DNA from: Aldrovandia affinis
Lineage: Eukaryota > Chordata > Actinopteri > Notacanthiformes > Halosauridae
Direction of reading: 5' to 3'
DNA: 64,000 bases
Assembly: GCA_029706075.1 (NCBI GenBank)
Contig: JAINUG010000088.1
Coordinates: 310,001-374,000 of the forward strand
Numbering within the stretch: position 1 is the stretch's first letter; each line of letters starts with the position of its first letter. The notes under the pieces are model-generated. The model worked only from the letters and a program-made list of their open reading frames with translations, made no database searches and was not told the DNA's origin. Below are positions 35,601-45,152 of the stretch, one piece after another. The position numbers and the translations under genes were made by a program.

Positions 35601-38600
35601 TTTTTTCAATATTGTAGTAGAAAAAGGAAAGTTAATGATGAGGTTAAATGCATTAGGAAGTAGAGGCAGAAACACTTGGGCTATGCAAGTCTATAATAAC
35701 GAACGGGCCCTTCAGCCCATCTAGACTCGTCATGTCCTAATCTAAAGAGTGTCTAGTACTGCATCTAGCCTGGACTTGAATAGCTCAAGTGTTTCTGCCT
35801 CTACTACCCAACCTGGCAAGCTGTTCCAGGCATTGACAACTCTTTGTGTAAAGAAAAACGTCCTAATATCCGTGCAGAATTAGCCTTGAACTAATTTCCA
35901 CCTGTGGCCTCTTGTTCTGCTCACCCAACACCCCAAAATCTTTGGTAGTTCACTTTGTTAATCCCTTTTAGGAATTTAAAAACCTCAATCAAATCTCCAT
36001 TTTCTAAACTTAAATAGATTGAGTGCCTTAAGTCTATCCTCATAACCTTTACCTTTCGTACCAGGTACCAATTTAGTTGCCCTTCTTTGAAGAGCCCTTC
36101 TTTCTCAAGAGCTTCTATATCTTTTTGACACACTTTCTTGACATACTCTGAATCATGAATCCAGAGTATGTTTTCTACTTTCCAGTTTTATCAGCATCAA
36201 AATCAGGTGGCAGTCACCAGCATGGTTGTGCTGACTGCTGCAAAGTGTGAAATCTCCACTGAGCTAAACTCCCAGCTCACCCAGGAACTGCTGGTACTGC
36301 TGCACCTGGGCACTGATGTCAGCGAGCCCCCCTGCCTGCTGCTGCCCTGCCCCCAGAGCCATCCCATTGGTCATCCCCTCCACCTTCTGTACTGGCTTTA
36401 ATCTGGATAGGAGACCAGAGAAAACAGTCAGAGGCACATAATAATAATACATTTTATTTATAATGCACTTTTCATTATAAGTAAATGTTACAAAAGCAGA
36501 AAACAAAGAAAACAAACACAAAGATGCATAAAACAAATACCAAGTTAAGAAAAGGCCTTGATAAAAAGGAAGGTTTTTAGGCCTGATTTAGCCCAGATTC
36601 TGTGGTTCCCTCAGGTGGCCAAGGAGAGAATTCCACAGGCCGAGCAGAAGGCCCCCCATGGTGTGGAGCTTGATCCAGAGGGTACGGAGGAGCAGGCTGT
36701 TGCTTGATCATAGGTTGCGGATTAAGTTTTGGGGGGTGAGCATGTTCTTGAGGTAGGGGGGAGCATTTGGATGCATTGATAGGTCATGAGAAGGGTTTTA
36801 AATTTGATGCTGAAGGAGACAGGGGGCCAGTGCAGTAAGTGCAGGATGGGTGTGATATGTTGGTGTTTTCGCACTCTCATCAGGAGAAGTAGTTGGGGTT
36901 TTTTTCTCATGTACTGTCACTGTTATGTGGTCACTGTGTATTTGTCATGTATTGTCTTCATATGTTCTGTACCGTCCCTTTTTACTATGCCTGCTACAGG
37001 AATTGTCCATCAGGGATAAATACAGTTTTTTAAATTCAATTCAATTCATGAGTGTCATGGAGTAGGGAGGTTTGCATTTAAGTGCAAGGCATTCAAAGGA
37101 AGACAGTTCAGACAGAGGGGACAATTTCAGCTCACTTCTGTGTATGATGGCTAAGCAAGGCCAGTGCTGCGGGCTTTCTCCAAGTACCTATAGCCAGGAG
37201 GACAGGCCTCATTTCACACAGAGTAAACCCCTGCCTGATGCCAGGTTTAAGTGAGGCACATGAGGCCAATCTCCTTGTCCAGGATGTGGTCATGTATGAG
37301 ACAAGATTTATTTGTGAGAGATTGTGTGTTAAAAAGTTAAATGTTGAAGTTAGTTGGAATGGAGGGTGGGAGTCTCTGCAGAGGCCGCAATACACAAAAA
37401 TCCACTCTACATTTTCTGTTCTGCCTTGTGTACAGAGGTCTTATGGTGTTTCCAACAATGACGCGTAGGTTTGTTTTGCTTCCGTTATTCAAGTCGCAAC
37501 TACGGCGTGAACCCCTGTGGATGTAACAACGTCTGTTTCTTGAAATTCCAAGTATATGACAGCAGGTTATAACTTCCTTGCTTGCAGTAATGGTAGAGTT
37601 TCGAAGCCTCCATAGTTGTGGGGCTCTGTACGAGATCATTGTAAAAAGTAAAATCTCCATATTGTGTGGGCCTAGCTACAGCGCCAACAACAGGCTGGCT
37701 AGCGTTGGCTGATGCCTCCAGACGAGAAGACGGTAGCTCCAAAAGCACGTTAAAAACCACAGTCTATAATATGGAAATACCACAAAAGTAGACATAAGAG
37801 ATATATCTAGCAGACACGGAGAGGAACAGCGGCCAATACGCACCCGCGCTGCCTCTCTCCCTTGTTCTTACTAGTTTGGTTAGTTCAGTTTATATTGTAA
37901 TCCACAAAGCGCTGTCTGTCAGTCACAGTCACATAGGATAGGAAGGCAGGCAGCCAGACACAGTACCTCTGTTTCTGGGAGAAAGGCTGCTGTCTCATAG
38001 CCAGGTGCTGCTGGTCTTCCATCAGTCTGAGCAGGGAGGAGCTGGCCTTGATCCGCAGTCCATAGTAATGATACTTGGAGTTCCCTCTGGAACACAAGCA
38101 GGTTTTTACTACCCAGTGTACAAAGACTGGGTGCTTCGATCACTGTGTTTTTCCGAGAGCTCATTGTGTTGTGTGTATTGTACCAGTCTCAGTATGTTAG
38201 TGAAATATGTATAATCTCTCTGCAACTCTTTATCAGCATCAGATTAGTGTGGGTTGTGTCAGGAGAATGGCATGTCAGCAGTTATTATGTGCAGTGTCAT
38301 GGTGTGCAGCATCTTAGGTTAGTGTGTACATTGTCAGTGTTTAACACATGCCGTGTGAGTGGTTACTGTGTAGTGTGAGTGGTTACAGTGGTAACCACAG
38401 TGGTAACCAATGTAAAGTGGTACATTGTTACCCCGTGCAATATCACTGAAGTGTCAAGTGGTTACCTTGTACAGTGTCAGTTGTTTCAGTGGTTACCGTG
38501 TGAGCAGTTACCATGCGTAGTGTCAGTGGTTACTGTGTGCAGTGTGAGTGGTTACCACATGCAGTGTCAGTGGTTACCATGCAAGGGTCAGTGGTTACCA

Positions 38601-41600
38601 TGTGTGTAGTTACTGTGTGCAGTGTCAGTGGTTATCATGGGTAGTGCATGTAGTTACTGTATAGCATGTGTAGATACTGTATGCAGTGTGTGTAGTTACC
38701 GTGTGCCCAGACGGCGTGTCCTCAGGCCCATGAAGACGGAACGGATGAGTTTGCCGAAGGAGGCGGCGTTGACGGGCTCCAGCTTCTGCTCCTGGCAGTG
38801 CAGGAGGTAGTGGCAGTACAGCGTGGAGCGAGGCAGACTCACCCCCTCCGCTGTCTCATAGTTATCCAGCAGCCACTGCACCTGAGGACCAGGCAATGAT
38901 TGGAGAGCTCACACTGCCCCGCGCACACCGACACACAAACTGACTCGCTCGGTCTCTCTGAGAGGCGTGCCATGACATACAATCTGGGTATGCAATGAAA
39001 CTCGCCTTTAAAACTTTCGCCTTTAGTCAGATAAAGGGGTGCAAAAAGTCAGTTGTTAATTCATTATTTTTTATTAGTAAACTTAAACACTTAAACAATT
39101 ATAACAGTTGTATTATTTAGAGATACTCATATGCATTCAAACTTTTGTGAAGAATGACATCGCCCTACTTTCTCATGCACTCTTATAATGTGACACTGAA
39201 TGGTTCAGTCTTCCACTGACGTAAATGAAATGTTTTCTTGGAAATTGAAAACACAGTCAAAGTCATGACACGGCTTGAATCACAGCGATAAGGCTCTAAC
39301 AGGGTCGACACTGGTTATTTCATTATTATTATTCCCTTTTAATTAATATTAAAAGGGAATTTGCCACAGAATGTTGGCTGACTTAAAAAAAGGAGAAAAA
39401 AAAAGAAATGCAACTACGCTTTAACTGTGCTTTCCAATACGGACTGAGTGATGATGTCATGACGGACACTCCTGGACACAATAGGACGGAGAATTAAGGA
39501 GGCAGGGTTCTCCGCATACCTTTTTGTCTGCCGACGGCACACTATTGGCTTCTCCCTCTGTCAGTATACTCACGGTGGTAGGAGACGCACGGGTGTTGTG
39601 TGAGTAGTTCTGATTGGTGGAGCTGCTGCTGCCCAGCACGTACCCTCCCTGGATGACATAACTTCCCCCGCTGCCGTTGCCCCCACCTCCTGCCCCAGCT
39701 CCGCTGGCAGCGGCCCCAGCTGCCAATGCTACCGCCTCCCCTCCCCCCGCACCTGGCGTGGTGTTGGCTACAATCTGCCCCGCCCCCGACACGAACATGG
39801 ACACCGCCCCAGCGCCCGTTGTCACGGACACAGTTTGAGAGGTCACCGGGGTGGTAACCACCTGTGACCCTGAGACAGGCGTGGCTTCGTAGTAGGGGGT
39901 GGCTCCAGTCTGGGTGTAGAGGGGGGTGTCTGAGTAGGTGTAGCTGCCAGATCGTCTACAGATGAGAGGAGGAAGGAGGCAGATGGGAGGAGCAAGAGGG
40001 GGAAAGAGAGAGAGAATAAGAAGGGAAAAAGAAGGATGGAGAGGAGAATAAGGCATTTGGTTAAAACAATCAAACATTTTCATCACATCGGTTATTAACT
40101 ACTACCATTTGCTTGAAAATAGCACTTTATATATTACACACAGCCATTTAAAGAGCCCAAGTGTACTGGTCAATGCACGTTAAGAAAAAGTAAAAAAGCT
40201 AAGGATTCAATTCACAATCTTCTTGTTAAGAAAAGGATTCCTTGCCGCGCCAGAGTCGGCTCTGGCCGGGAGCGCCACCAGGGGTGGTGATTGACTGTCC
40301 GCCCCAGGGAGGGGGGAGGGAAGCCGACAGGACGTTCCCTGCACACAGGAGTGGCTCTGTAGTACCGGGTTATGGCCGACGGCCAGGAAGAGACGATACT
40401 TCACCTTTGTCACTACCGGTCACAGGGTTACGGCAGCGAACTCACATTACAAGGGGGGGATTGACTTAAAAAATAGCAGGTGTAATTGGCTACCAAATTG
40501 GGAGAAAATGGGATAAAAATCTGAAAGAACATTTATTTTTAAAAATAATTTTAAAAAAGGATTCCTTGTCTACAGCTCCACACAGCAGTCCCTGTGTGGC
40601 TGAAGGTAGCAAACAACCCCCAGGGGTTTCATGCTTAATTACAGCAGTGTGTGAGAGATGCAAGACTCACATGGTGCTGGTGGTGTAGCTGGCCTCTCCC
40701 CCCTCCACGTACTGCACCTGACTGGAGTACACGTGCTGCACTGGGACCTGCTGGAGCTGCTGCTGCACCTGAGAAACACACACACACATACAGACACGCA
40801 CACACAGAGACACACATACAGACACATACGGGCACACACACACAAACACATACGCGCACACACACACACACACACATACAGACACACACGCACACGCACA
40901 CACAGAGACACACATAGACACACACACACACACACAGATGCACACACACACACACACACGCACGCACACATACACACACACATACAGACACACAAGCATG
41001 CACACACAGACAGACACACATACAGACAAACAGACAGACACAAACACACACACACACAGTCTTTATACAAGTCTAAACACCACTAAACTCCCTGTGTGAC
41101 TTCACATTGTCTGTGGCTCCCTGATCAGTATGCTCGCCTCAGACAGCATTAGAATTTCAAACCAGCAGCTGTCTGCCTTCAGTCAATAATGCTAGACTGC
41201 TCTGCTACCTCCCAAAACCAAGCCTTTGGTCACACCCTACTGACCCTGTTCTAACAATTTACACTTCTGCAGTTCAGATAACATTATGAAACAGTTTGAC
41301 ACCACATGACATCATACCAGCTGAGTGCTCCCAGCTCCCTTCCTGTCCTTCTTCCTCATCCTCCTCTTCCTCCCTTTAGGTTATTCATTGTCCTTCCAGA
41401 CCCCCTCATATGGAATAGCTCACATGTTGACAGCCATGTTACCCATTACCTGTCTACACGGCTGGATATTCGGAGTCCCAAGGGCACAACAGCTGCGCCC
41501 TGCCCTGGGATGCGAACCCCTAACCTTATGATTTTGCTGTTATCTAAGCACTATTCCATGTGGCCAGCTCCCTGACGTACGCTGTGGTTGCAGAGGGACC

Positions 41601-42471
41601 CCCACAGCAGGTGCTGGGGCGAGGGCGGCCCCAGGACCAGGGAGCTGTGGGGCCCTCTCCACCTTCCAGCCCATCACTGGCAGAGGGAGTGGGAGGGGGA
41701 GGGAGAGGGGAAGGGGGAGGAGAGGGGGAAGACAGGAGGGAAGGAGTGGGGGGATGAGCAGGAGAGGGGCGGAACCCTCCAAGCCATGCCTTGCACTGTC
41801 CACCAGGGGGAAAGGCTGACTGACTCTCTTGCCATCTCTCCCTGACTACTATGTAGGCTCTGTAATTAATGGGAATATTAGATACCTCTACAACTACCTG
41901 CAGAGCACAGGAAAAATAAACATCAGACCCGATGAGCCATGCTGGTAGCCTCTGCTATGGAATAAGGAATGAATTGGTCCATGTGTCAGCTTGAGACATG
42001 GAAAAATCTGTGCATATCTGTGTGTACACGAGGACTTTCATTAGTGTTTCATTATATGCATCTGTATGTGTGGGTGAATCTGTGTATATTTATATGTATG
42101 TGTGAGCTTTTGGGCGATGAGTCTTGTGTATTTACTTATGCGTGTGTCTGAATGTAAGTCATGTTTGCGTATGTTTATGTATGATTTCCGTGCACAATGT
42201 TTGTGTATGTTTTCATAAGCGCATTATAGACTGAGCAAAGCTGTGTATATTTTTGAACATGCTTGTGTGTATGTATGTCTTCACGTGTCAGTTTGTATGT
42301 GTGTGCGTATGTATATGTATGTAAGTCATGCGCGTGTGTGTGTGTGTGCATGTGTACCTCACCTCCTGAGTCAGGTGTACAGGCTGCAGACTTGTCACAC
42401 TCAACTGAGCGCTCTCTCCAGTCTTGCCCGTCTGAGATGCTGCTTGCACTACTGACCTCTGCTGGCGGGAG

Positions 42472-42513
<42 letters not shown>

Positions 42514-43299
42514 CATCAACCAATCAACTACCCAAACAATAATATAGTCAGTCAAGATGCAGGGAGTATCTGCAGACTGCACAACAGAAGGATATGACTG
42601 CATGTATTTTTTAACTGCAGCAATTTGTCTTGCAGTGTAAAGTGGCCATTACACAATGCCATTACAGACTAGCGTGCTGAATGGAAAACAGAGTACTTCA
42701 TTTTTCGCAATCCTTCCACAATGAAAAATTCGGAATTTTAATCATTCTGAATTAAGAATTATTCATATTTGTCTTTTTGTGGGGGTGTTCCATGTTACAA
42801 TGCTTCCACAACAGTTAAGTCAGTGTGATGATTTGCAAGTGTTTATTTTCATGCGCACTCCCTTCAAGCACTGTAATTAATACTAATTCAATTCATTCTT
42901 GTTCTCTTTTTTATCTTGTGTGCTGAGTAATCCACGTCGCCCCCAAGAGAGTGTCACGTGGGCAGTAAGACCCAGGTTACGACACCATTTCTGAGAACCC
43001 ACACAGGAACAAAAAGGGGTTTCCCTATGAGGATTACCCTGTTGGTCCGTGCTGACAAGCCAAAACTGTAAGGAACATGAGTCTCGATTCACAACAGTTG
43101 CCTTCAGAACACACCGAAGAGAAACTCAAATAAAACCAGTTTGTGTAGTTTCAAGAATCGCATTTGCATATAATTCAAATTTTTATAACATTTCTGTCCA
43201 ATATGCCACGATATTACCATACATTTGGCACATCAAGTAGGGAAAAATGAACCCAACCCCAACAACCTCTACCACCCACCCACACTCTTCCACACTCTT

Positions 43300-43342
<43 letters not shown>

Positions 43343-45131
43343 TGCTCTTTCACGCACGCACTGTACCTTCTTCAATGTACTGACAACATCCAGGCCATCT
43401 TATTCGTAAAGAACAGAGCTTAAGGGGAGATCTAATAAGAGGGCGCCACAAGACGATTAGTCTGCAAGCTGGATGCGCAGACTGACTGAGTCAAAGTCTC
43501 GAGACCCGCCACTCTGCACTCCACATTCCTACCAACCACTGTCCAACAGCTCCCCTCACTGGTATTGAATATTCATAAGCACCTGCCTTTCCCAGAGCTC
43601 AGAATACAACAATAATGGAACAGATCTGCAAAGCAGTCTTCTCACTATGTGAATGGCTCATCTGTGGCTCATGTGTTCAGGTGCATGCTGGGGGTGTACT
43701 GCATGGTTTCAGGTGTGCCATTACCTGGTGGGCTGTCTGCACCTGCTGCACCACCTGAGTGGGCACTCCTGTCTGCACTCCTGTCTGCACTCCCACTGGA
43801 GGAGGACTGGAGTCTGATACTGAGTCACTAGAGTGCAAGGAGCCCTCTGGAAAGAGAGACGGAGAGAGGGATTGAGAAAGAGAGAGAGAGAAAGAGAGAG
43901 GGGGGGTAGAGAGCACAGAGAGGGAGAGAGGGAGGGGGTATAATTGAAAATAATTGACAATTACAATAAGAAGATATAGAATAGAATTTGAAACAAAAAT
44001 AAAAGGGAGAAAAAAAAGTTAAATAAAAAAGTGTATAAAATACATCAATAGTAACCTATTTTATTTTGTGCTATTGTACAAAAAGCCTAATACAGCTACA
44101 GTCTGCTAGATTAAAAATGACCCCCCTGACCCCCTCCCCCTCACTCACTCAGCATCCCCTTGTTCTTGCAATCGTGAGAACAGCTCTGCAAATCATAACC
44201 ATTTACATTATCTGATGTGCTGAAAGACCTATTTATCACAGGAACAGCTCCCTCCCATTACAGCATTTCAGAGTTCCCAACACTGAGGACAGAAGGATGT
44301 CAGTAAAGATGGGTTGTATTATATCTTATCATAAATAATGGTGAGTAATGAATTCATGATTAAAGAAAGATGCATGTGTAGATAAATATATATGTATTTT
44401 TTTTCTTTTTTCTCTTTGCTTTTTTCCCAATTTAGTAGCCAATTATACCCTCTTTTTCATGTAAATTATCCCCTCCCTCATATTGAGAGCCTCTTCTGAG
44501 CCGGAATCCACCAAGCCATCACCGTGACTCTGGTATGCACACAGGGCCACTCCTATATGCAGCAATCTCGTATCGGCTTCCCTCCCCCCTCCCTGGGGCG
44601 GACAGCCAATTGCTGCCCCCTAGTGGTACTCCCTGCGAGCCGAAACTGGCGCAACCTGGTGGAGATAAATATATACACACATTTACAATATACTGCATTA
44701 TACACGTGTGAGCGTGTGTATGGGGTCGCATTGTGAGAGTGCCTTATCTGTGCTGTTCAGTGCACATGGTTCTTACCTGTGACCGTGACCACGATGTACT
44801 GGGGTGTTGCCTGGGCATTGCTGGCCTGGGAGGGGGAGCTCTGAATCTCTGCGGTGACATACTGCGTCTGGGTCGGGGCAGGTGGTGGGGGGGCTGTTTG
44901 GGAGCCCGTACCCGTCTTCTGTCCTGGGGGTGGGGCGGCCGGAGTAGGGGGTGTGCTCTGTCCCACTGCGGGGACAGTAGCAGTGGGTGGGGCTGTGGTG
45001 GTCTGCAGCTCTGCCATGAACTGGGCCGTCGCAGGGGGCGGGGCCGAGGCCTGTCCGGGCGCCACGCTCACAACACCCCCCTGTGACTGCGAGGTCTGCT
45101 GCAGCTCCCCCACATAGCCTGGAGTCGCCAT
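26233..45131 (-). CDS. rfx1: Regulatory factor X1, complete, 17 coding exons
   Basis: Exons in transcript order: 45131-44777, 43846-43725, 42458-42363, 40768-40671, 39955-39574, 38881-38700, 38086-37967, 36402-36281, 33012-32894, 32051-31942, 31623-31472, 31309-31212, 30853-30704, 29480-29272, 28897-28744, 26539-26494, 26390-26233. They total 2673 nt (890 residues plus stop) with every phase consistent. A Gln/Pro/Thr-rich activation region (1-350) precedes the winged-helix DNA-binding domain (about 352-425: [20 protein letters not shown] ... [13 protein letters not shown]). The conserved B, C and dimerisation regions follow ([63 protein letters not shown]) and an acidic C-terminus (EEEEESEDE ... 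[10 protein letters not shown]). RFX1 is a nuclear dimeric X-box factor that both activates and represses. Exon wording matches RFX1 rather than RFX2 or RFX3, and the neighbours agree. Human RFX1 is 979 residues. Confidence 0.96.
26494..26539 (-). CDS. rfx1: rfx1 exon 16
   Basis: A 46-nt exon encoding [15 protein letters not shown], aligned with FANLATSLNPLDPDK in human. A 2.2-kb intron before it holds CR1-like LINE copies. Confidence 0.93.
26640..28340 (+). mobile_element. CR1-like LINE copy 1, inactive, in rfx1 intron 15-16
   Basis: Plus-strand frames carry an SGNH-type esterase pattern (GDSIIR, then VGANDIG), an AP-endonuclease part ([37 protein letters not shown]) and a 3' end with GCCTAGATGGGCCGAACGGC and ATTATGTATTCTTATG. 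Frameshifts are frequent and the RT core is missing. It lies antisense to rfx1. Confidence 0.85.
28366..28585 (+). mobile_element. CR1-like LINE fragment with 3' end
   Basis: Starts ATGCGGGCTAAGGCTAAAAA, as in copies near 35510 and 59285, and ends with GAGCCTAGATGGGCTGAACG and TATTCTTATG-like repeats. It is internally deleted. Confidence 0.8.
28744..28897 (-). CDS. rfx1: rfx1 exon 15
   Basis: Encodes [40 protein letters not shown] and [11 protein letters not shown], almost identical to human. Confidence 0.97.
28960..29105. repeat. Short tandem block, about 3-4 units
   Basis: Repeats of ACATTAGAATAACCCCTGTT CACA in the rfx1 intron between exons 14 and 15. Confidence 0.7.
29272..29480 (-). 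CDS. rfx1: rfx1 exon 14 (dimerisation region)
   Basis: Encodes [40 protein letters not shown] and [12 protein letters not shown]. Its acceptor lies next to GAGAGA tracts. Confidence 0.97.
29580..29625. repeat. (GA)n microsatellite
   Basis: A pure GA run followed by GTGAGTGAGTGAG, upstream of rfx1 exon 14 in transcript order. Confidence 0.9.
29839..30040 (+). mobile_element. LINE endonuclease fragment
   Basis: The frame reads [20 protein letters not shown], then [20 protein letters not shown], the GDFNARTG motif of LINE AP endonucleases from a family other than the CR1 and L2 copies here. A nearby stretch (30480-30540) may be a further piece of it. Confidence 0.65.
30704..30853 (-). CDS. rfx1: rfx1 exon 13 (dimerisation region)
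   Basis: Phase-0 exon of 50 codons encoding [40 protein letters not shown] and DFANVQ. Confidence 0.97.
31212..31309 (-). CDS. rfx1: rfx1 exon 12
   Basis: Encodes [20 protein letters not shown], then [12 protein letters not shown], matching human [20 protein letters not shown]. Confidence 0.96.
31472..31623 (-). CDS. rfx1: rfx1 exon 11
   Basis: Encodes [37 protein letters not shown] and [13 protein letters not shown], the conserved RFX C region. Confidence 0.96.
31665..31960. repeat. Approx. 31-bp minisatellite seeded on the rfx1 exon 10 donor
   Basis: On the minus strand, units of about 29-33 bp contain CAGTGTAAGCCA and CACACACAGGG. At least four copies of the donor-like GTGTAAG follow the true donor at 31941, near 31912, 31881, 31818 and 31785. 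The last bases of exon 10 (ACACGGGGGCACGAGCAGT) align with the unit. Confidence 0.8.
31942..32051 (-). CDS. rfx1: rfx1 exon 10
   Basis: Encodes [20 protein letters not shown], then [17 protein letters not shown]. The last ~20 nt resemble the tandem unit that fills the start of the next intron. The true donor (AGT|GTAAGC) was chosen by phase and by the AVHDE join to exon 11. Confidence 0.92.
32108..32525. repeat. Approx. 36-bp minisatellite in rfx1 intron 9-10
   Basis: Tandem units of ACAGTCATACAGACAGTCAC ATATACAATCAGAGGT with many small variants. The array continues at 32851-32885 after an inserted SINE, reaching the exon 9 donor. Confidence 0.9.
32526..32850 (+). mobile_element. tRNA-headed SINE, family 2 copy 2, inside the minisatellite
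   Basis: Starts GGCGGCGGATGGCGTAGCGG and ends ATTGGCAACCAAATTGGGAG followed by an A-rich tail. The flanks AAGATACAGTCATACAG and AAGATACAGTTATACAG differ at one of 17 positions, as a target-site duplication would, although the array itself also repeats this motif. Confidence 0.85.
32894..33012 (-). CDS. rfx1: rfx1 exon 9
   Basis: Encodes [20 protein letters not shown], then [14 protein letters not shown]. The donor GAG|GTAACT is followed at once by a CAGTCATAC-type minisatellite. Confidence 0.95.
33120..33410 (+). mobile_element. CR1-like LINE 3' end
   Basis: Contains GGGATTAACAAAGTGGACTA and ends GATGAACCTAGATGGACTGA ACAGCC, the CR1-type 3' terminus seen at 28300 and 61250. Confidence 0.75.
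33690..35665 (+). mobile_element. CR1-like LINE copy 2, ORF1 esterase plus endonuclease
   Basis: The plus strand shows SGNH esterase signatures (GDSIIRG near 33865, HVGTNDIG near 34030, LDGLHLNWR near 34280), then an endonuclease part ([24 protein letters not shown]) and the linker to the RT ([19 protein letters not shown]). It stops before the RT domain. Copy 1 is a diverged version. Kapitonov and Jurka described such an esterase domain in CR1 ORF1. Confidence 0.85.
35690..36170 (-). mobile_element. CR1-like LINE 3' end, opposite orientation
   Basis: The minus frame carries [16 protein letters not shown] and [20 protein letters not shown], the C-terminus typical of CR1 ORF2, and ends at GATGGGCTGAAGGGCCCGTT. 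It abuts copy 2, so two insertions meet head to tail in opposite directions. Confidence 0.8.
36281..36402 (-). CDS. rfx1: rfx1 exon 8
   Basis: Encodes [17 protein letters not shown], then [13 protein letters not shown]. The extra AGQQQAGG compared with human lies in a variable stretch. LINE pieces lie on both sides of it. Confidence 0.95.
36438..36905 (-). mobile_element. LINE 3' fragment of another family
   Basis: The minus frame reads [20 protein letters not shown], then [11 protein letters not shown], an RT C-terminus related to but distinct from the L2 copies, with a TTTATTTATAATGCACTTTT tail. It adjoins rfx1 exon 8. Confidence 0.7.
37060..37960. other. rfx1 intron 7-8, no recognised feature
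   Basis: Reading frames are short and without family resemblance. There is no clear transposon end or tandem repeat. Confidence 0.5.
37967..38086 (-). CDS. rfx1: rfx1 exon 7 (end of DNA-binding domain)
   Basis: Encodes [20 protein letters not shown], then [29 protein letters not shown] is the diagnostic RFX wing motif. Confidence 0.97.
38345..38699. repeat. Approx. 22-bp minisatellite made of donor-like GGTAACCAC units
   Basis: On the minus strand, directly from the exon 6 donor, units such as CACTGCACACAGTAACCACT GA recur about 15 times, each with a GTAAC core. Order and spacing are irregular near 38400, where the motif also appears inverted (GGTTACC and GGTAACC). Confidence 0.85.
38700..38881 (-). 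CDS. rfx1: rfx1 exon 6 (DNA-binding domain, first part)
   Basis: Encodes [40 protein letters not shown] and [20 protein letters not shown], the RFX winged helix with the Arg-rich recognition segment. Its donor ACACG|GTAACT is the first member of an array of GTAAC motifs. Confidence 0.97.
38882..39519. other. rfx1 intron 5-6, no recognised feature
   Basis: AT-rich intron. A short inverted repeat (CCCTTTTAATTAATATTAAA AGGG) sits at 39334-39357. No transposon or exon seen. Confidence 0.55.
39574..39955 (-). CDS. rfx1: rfx1 exon 5 (Gly/Ala-rich region; alternative donor)
   Basis: Encodes [20 protein letters not shown], a Thr/Val-rich then Gly/Ala-rich stretch, and [13 protein letters not shown] ... 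RASPTT. The donor ACC|GTGAGT at 39573 joins straight to VQWLL, as in human. A second phase-0 donor 54 nt downstream (AAAAAG|GTATGC at 39519) would insert 18 residues just before the DNA-binding domain. Confidence 0.92.
40230..40545 (+). mobile_element. SINE, family 2 copy 3
   Basis: Contains CGCGCCAGAGTCGGCTCTGG and the family tail TAATTGGCTACCAAATTGGG AGAAAATGGG. The tRNA-like head is degraded. A target duplication may be AAAAGGATTCCTTG at 40232 and 40555. Confidence 0.75.
40671..40768 (-). CDS. rfx1: rfx1 exon 4
   Basis: Encodes [20 protein letters not shown], then [12 protein letters not shown], near-identical to human. A long CACACAGA-type tract (40775-41060) lies next to its acceptor. 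Confidence 0.96.
40775..41060. repeat. (CA)n with CACACAGA and CACACATA variants
   Basis: Nearly 290 bases of CA-based repeats upstream of rfx1 exon 4 in transcript order. Overlapping VCVCVC and HTHTHT frames are not coding. Confidence 0.95.
41061..42362. other. rfx1 intron 3-4, no gene; Pro/Gly-rich and TG-rich stretches
   Basis: A GGGAGG-rich block (41685-41770) and a long degenerate TGTGTATGTATG tract (42000-42358) that runs up to the exon 3 donor. I see no additional exon. Confidence 0.55.
42363..42458 (-). CDS. rfx1: rfx1 exon 3
   Basis: Encodes [20 protein letters not shown], then LQPVHLTQE, matching RSVVQATPQ ... LQPVHVAQE in human RFX1. The donor runs into a degenerate TG/CA tract. 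Confidence 0.93.
42475..42511. repeat. (AATC)n microsatellite
   Basis: Nine tandem AATC units shortly before rfx1 exon 3 in transcript order. Confidence 0.95.
43300..43340. repeat. (CA)n microsatellite
   Basis: A pure CA run of about 40 bases in the rfx1 intron between exons 2 and 3. The rest of 42512-43724 shows no exon or clear transposon. Confidence 0.95.
43725..43846 (-). CDS. rfx1: rfx1 exon 2
   Basis: Encodes [17 protein letters not shown], then [16 protein letters not shown]. Human has [16 protein letters not shown]. It joins exon 3 directly in phase 0, whereas the human protein has about 80 more residues here. Confidence 0.93.
44405..44668 (-). mobile_element. SINE, family 2 copy 4
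   Basis: The minus-strand tail is the complement of TTCCCAATTTAGTAGCCAAT TATACCC, and the body holds CCCTGGGGCGGACAGCCAAT in plus orientation, as in copy 1 (CCCTGGGGTGTACAGCCAGT). The head near 44665 is truncated. Confidence 0.75.
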
Positions 45132-45152
45132 GACAACAGCAGGGACTCCACA
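44777..45152 (-). CDS. rfx1: rfx1 exon 1 coding (start codon at 45131)
   Basis: Begins [20 protein letters not shown] and ends [10 protein letters not shown]. The ATG lies 21 nt inside the exon after a GCTTGTCAG acceptor, so at least one 5' UTR exon is upstream. Composition is Pro/Ala/Gln/Thr-rich, with ...YVTE repeats as in human RFX1. Confidence 0.93.

Noticed and set aside
35690-36170. Twin-priming inversion of CR1 copy 2
   Set aside because: In twin priming the inverted 5' part lies upstream of the 3' part. Here the order is wrong, so two separate insertions explain it better.
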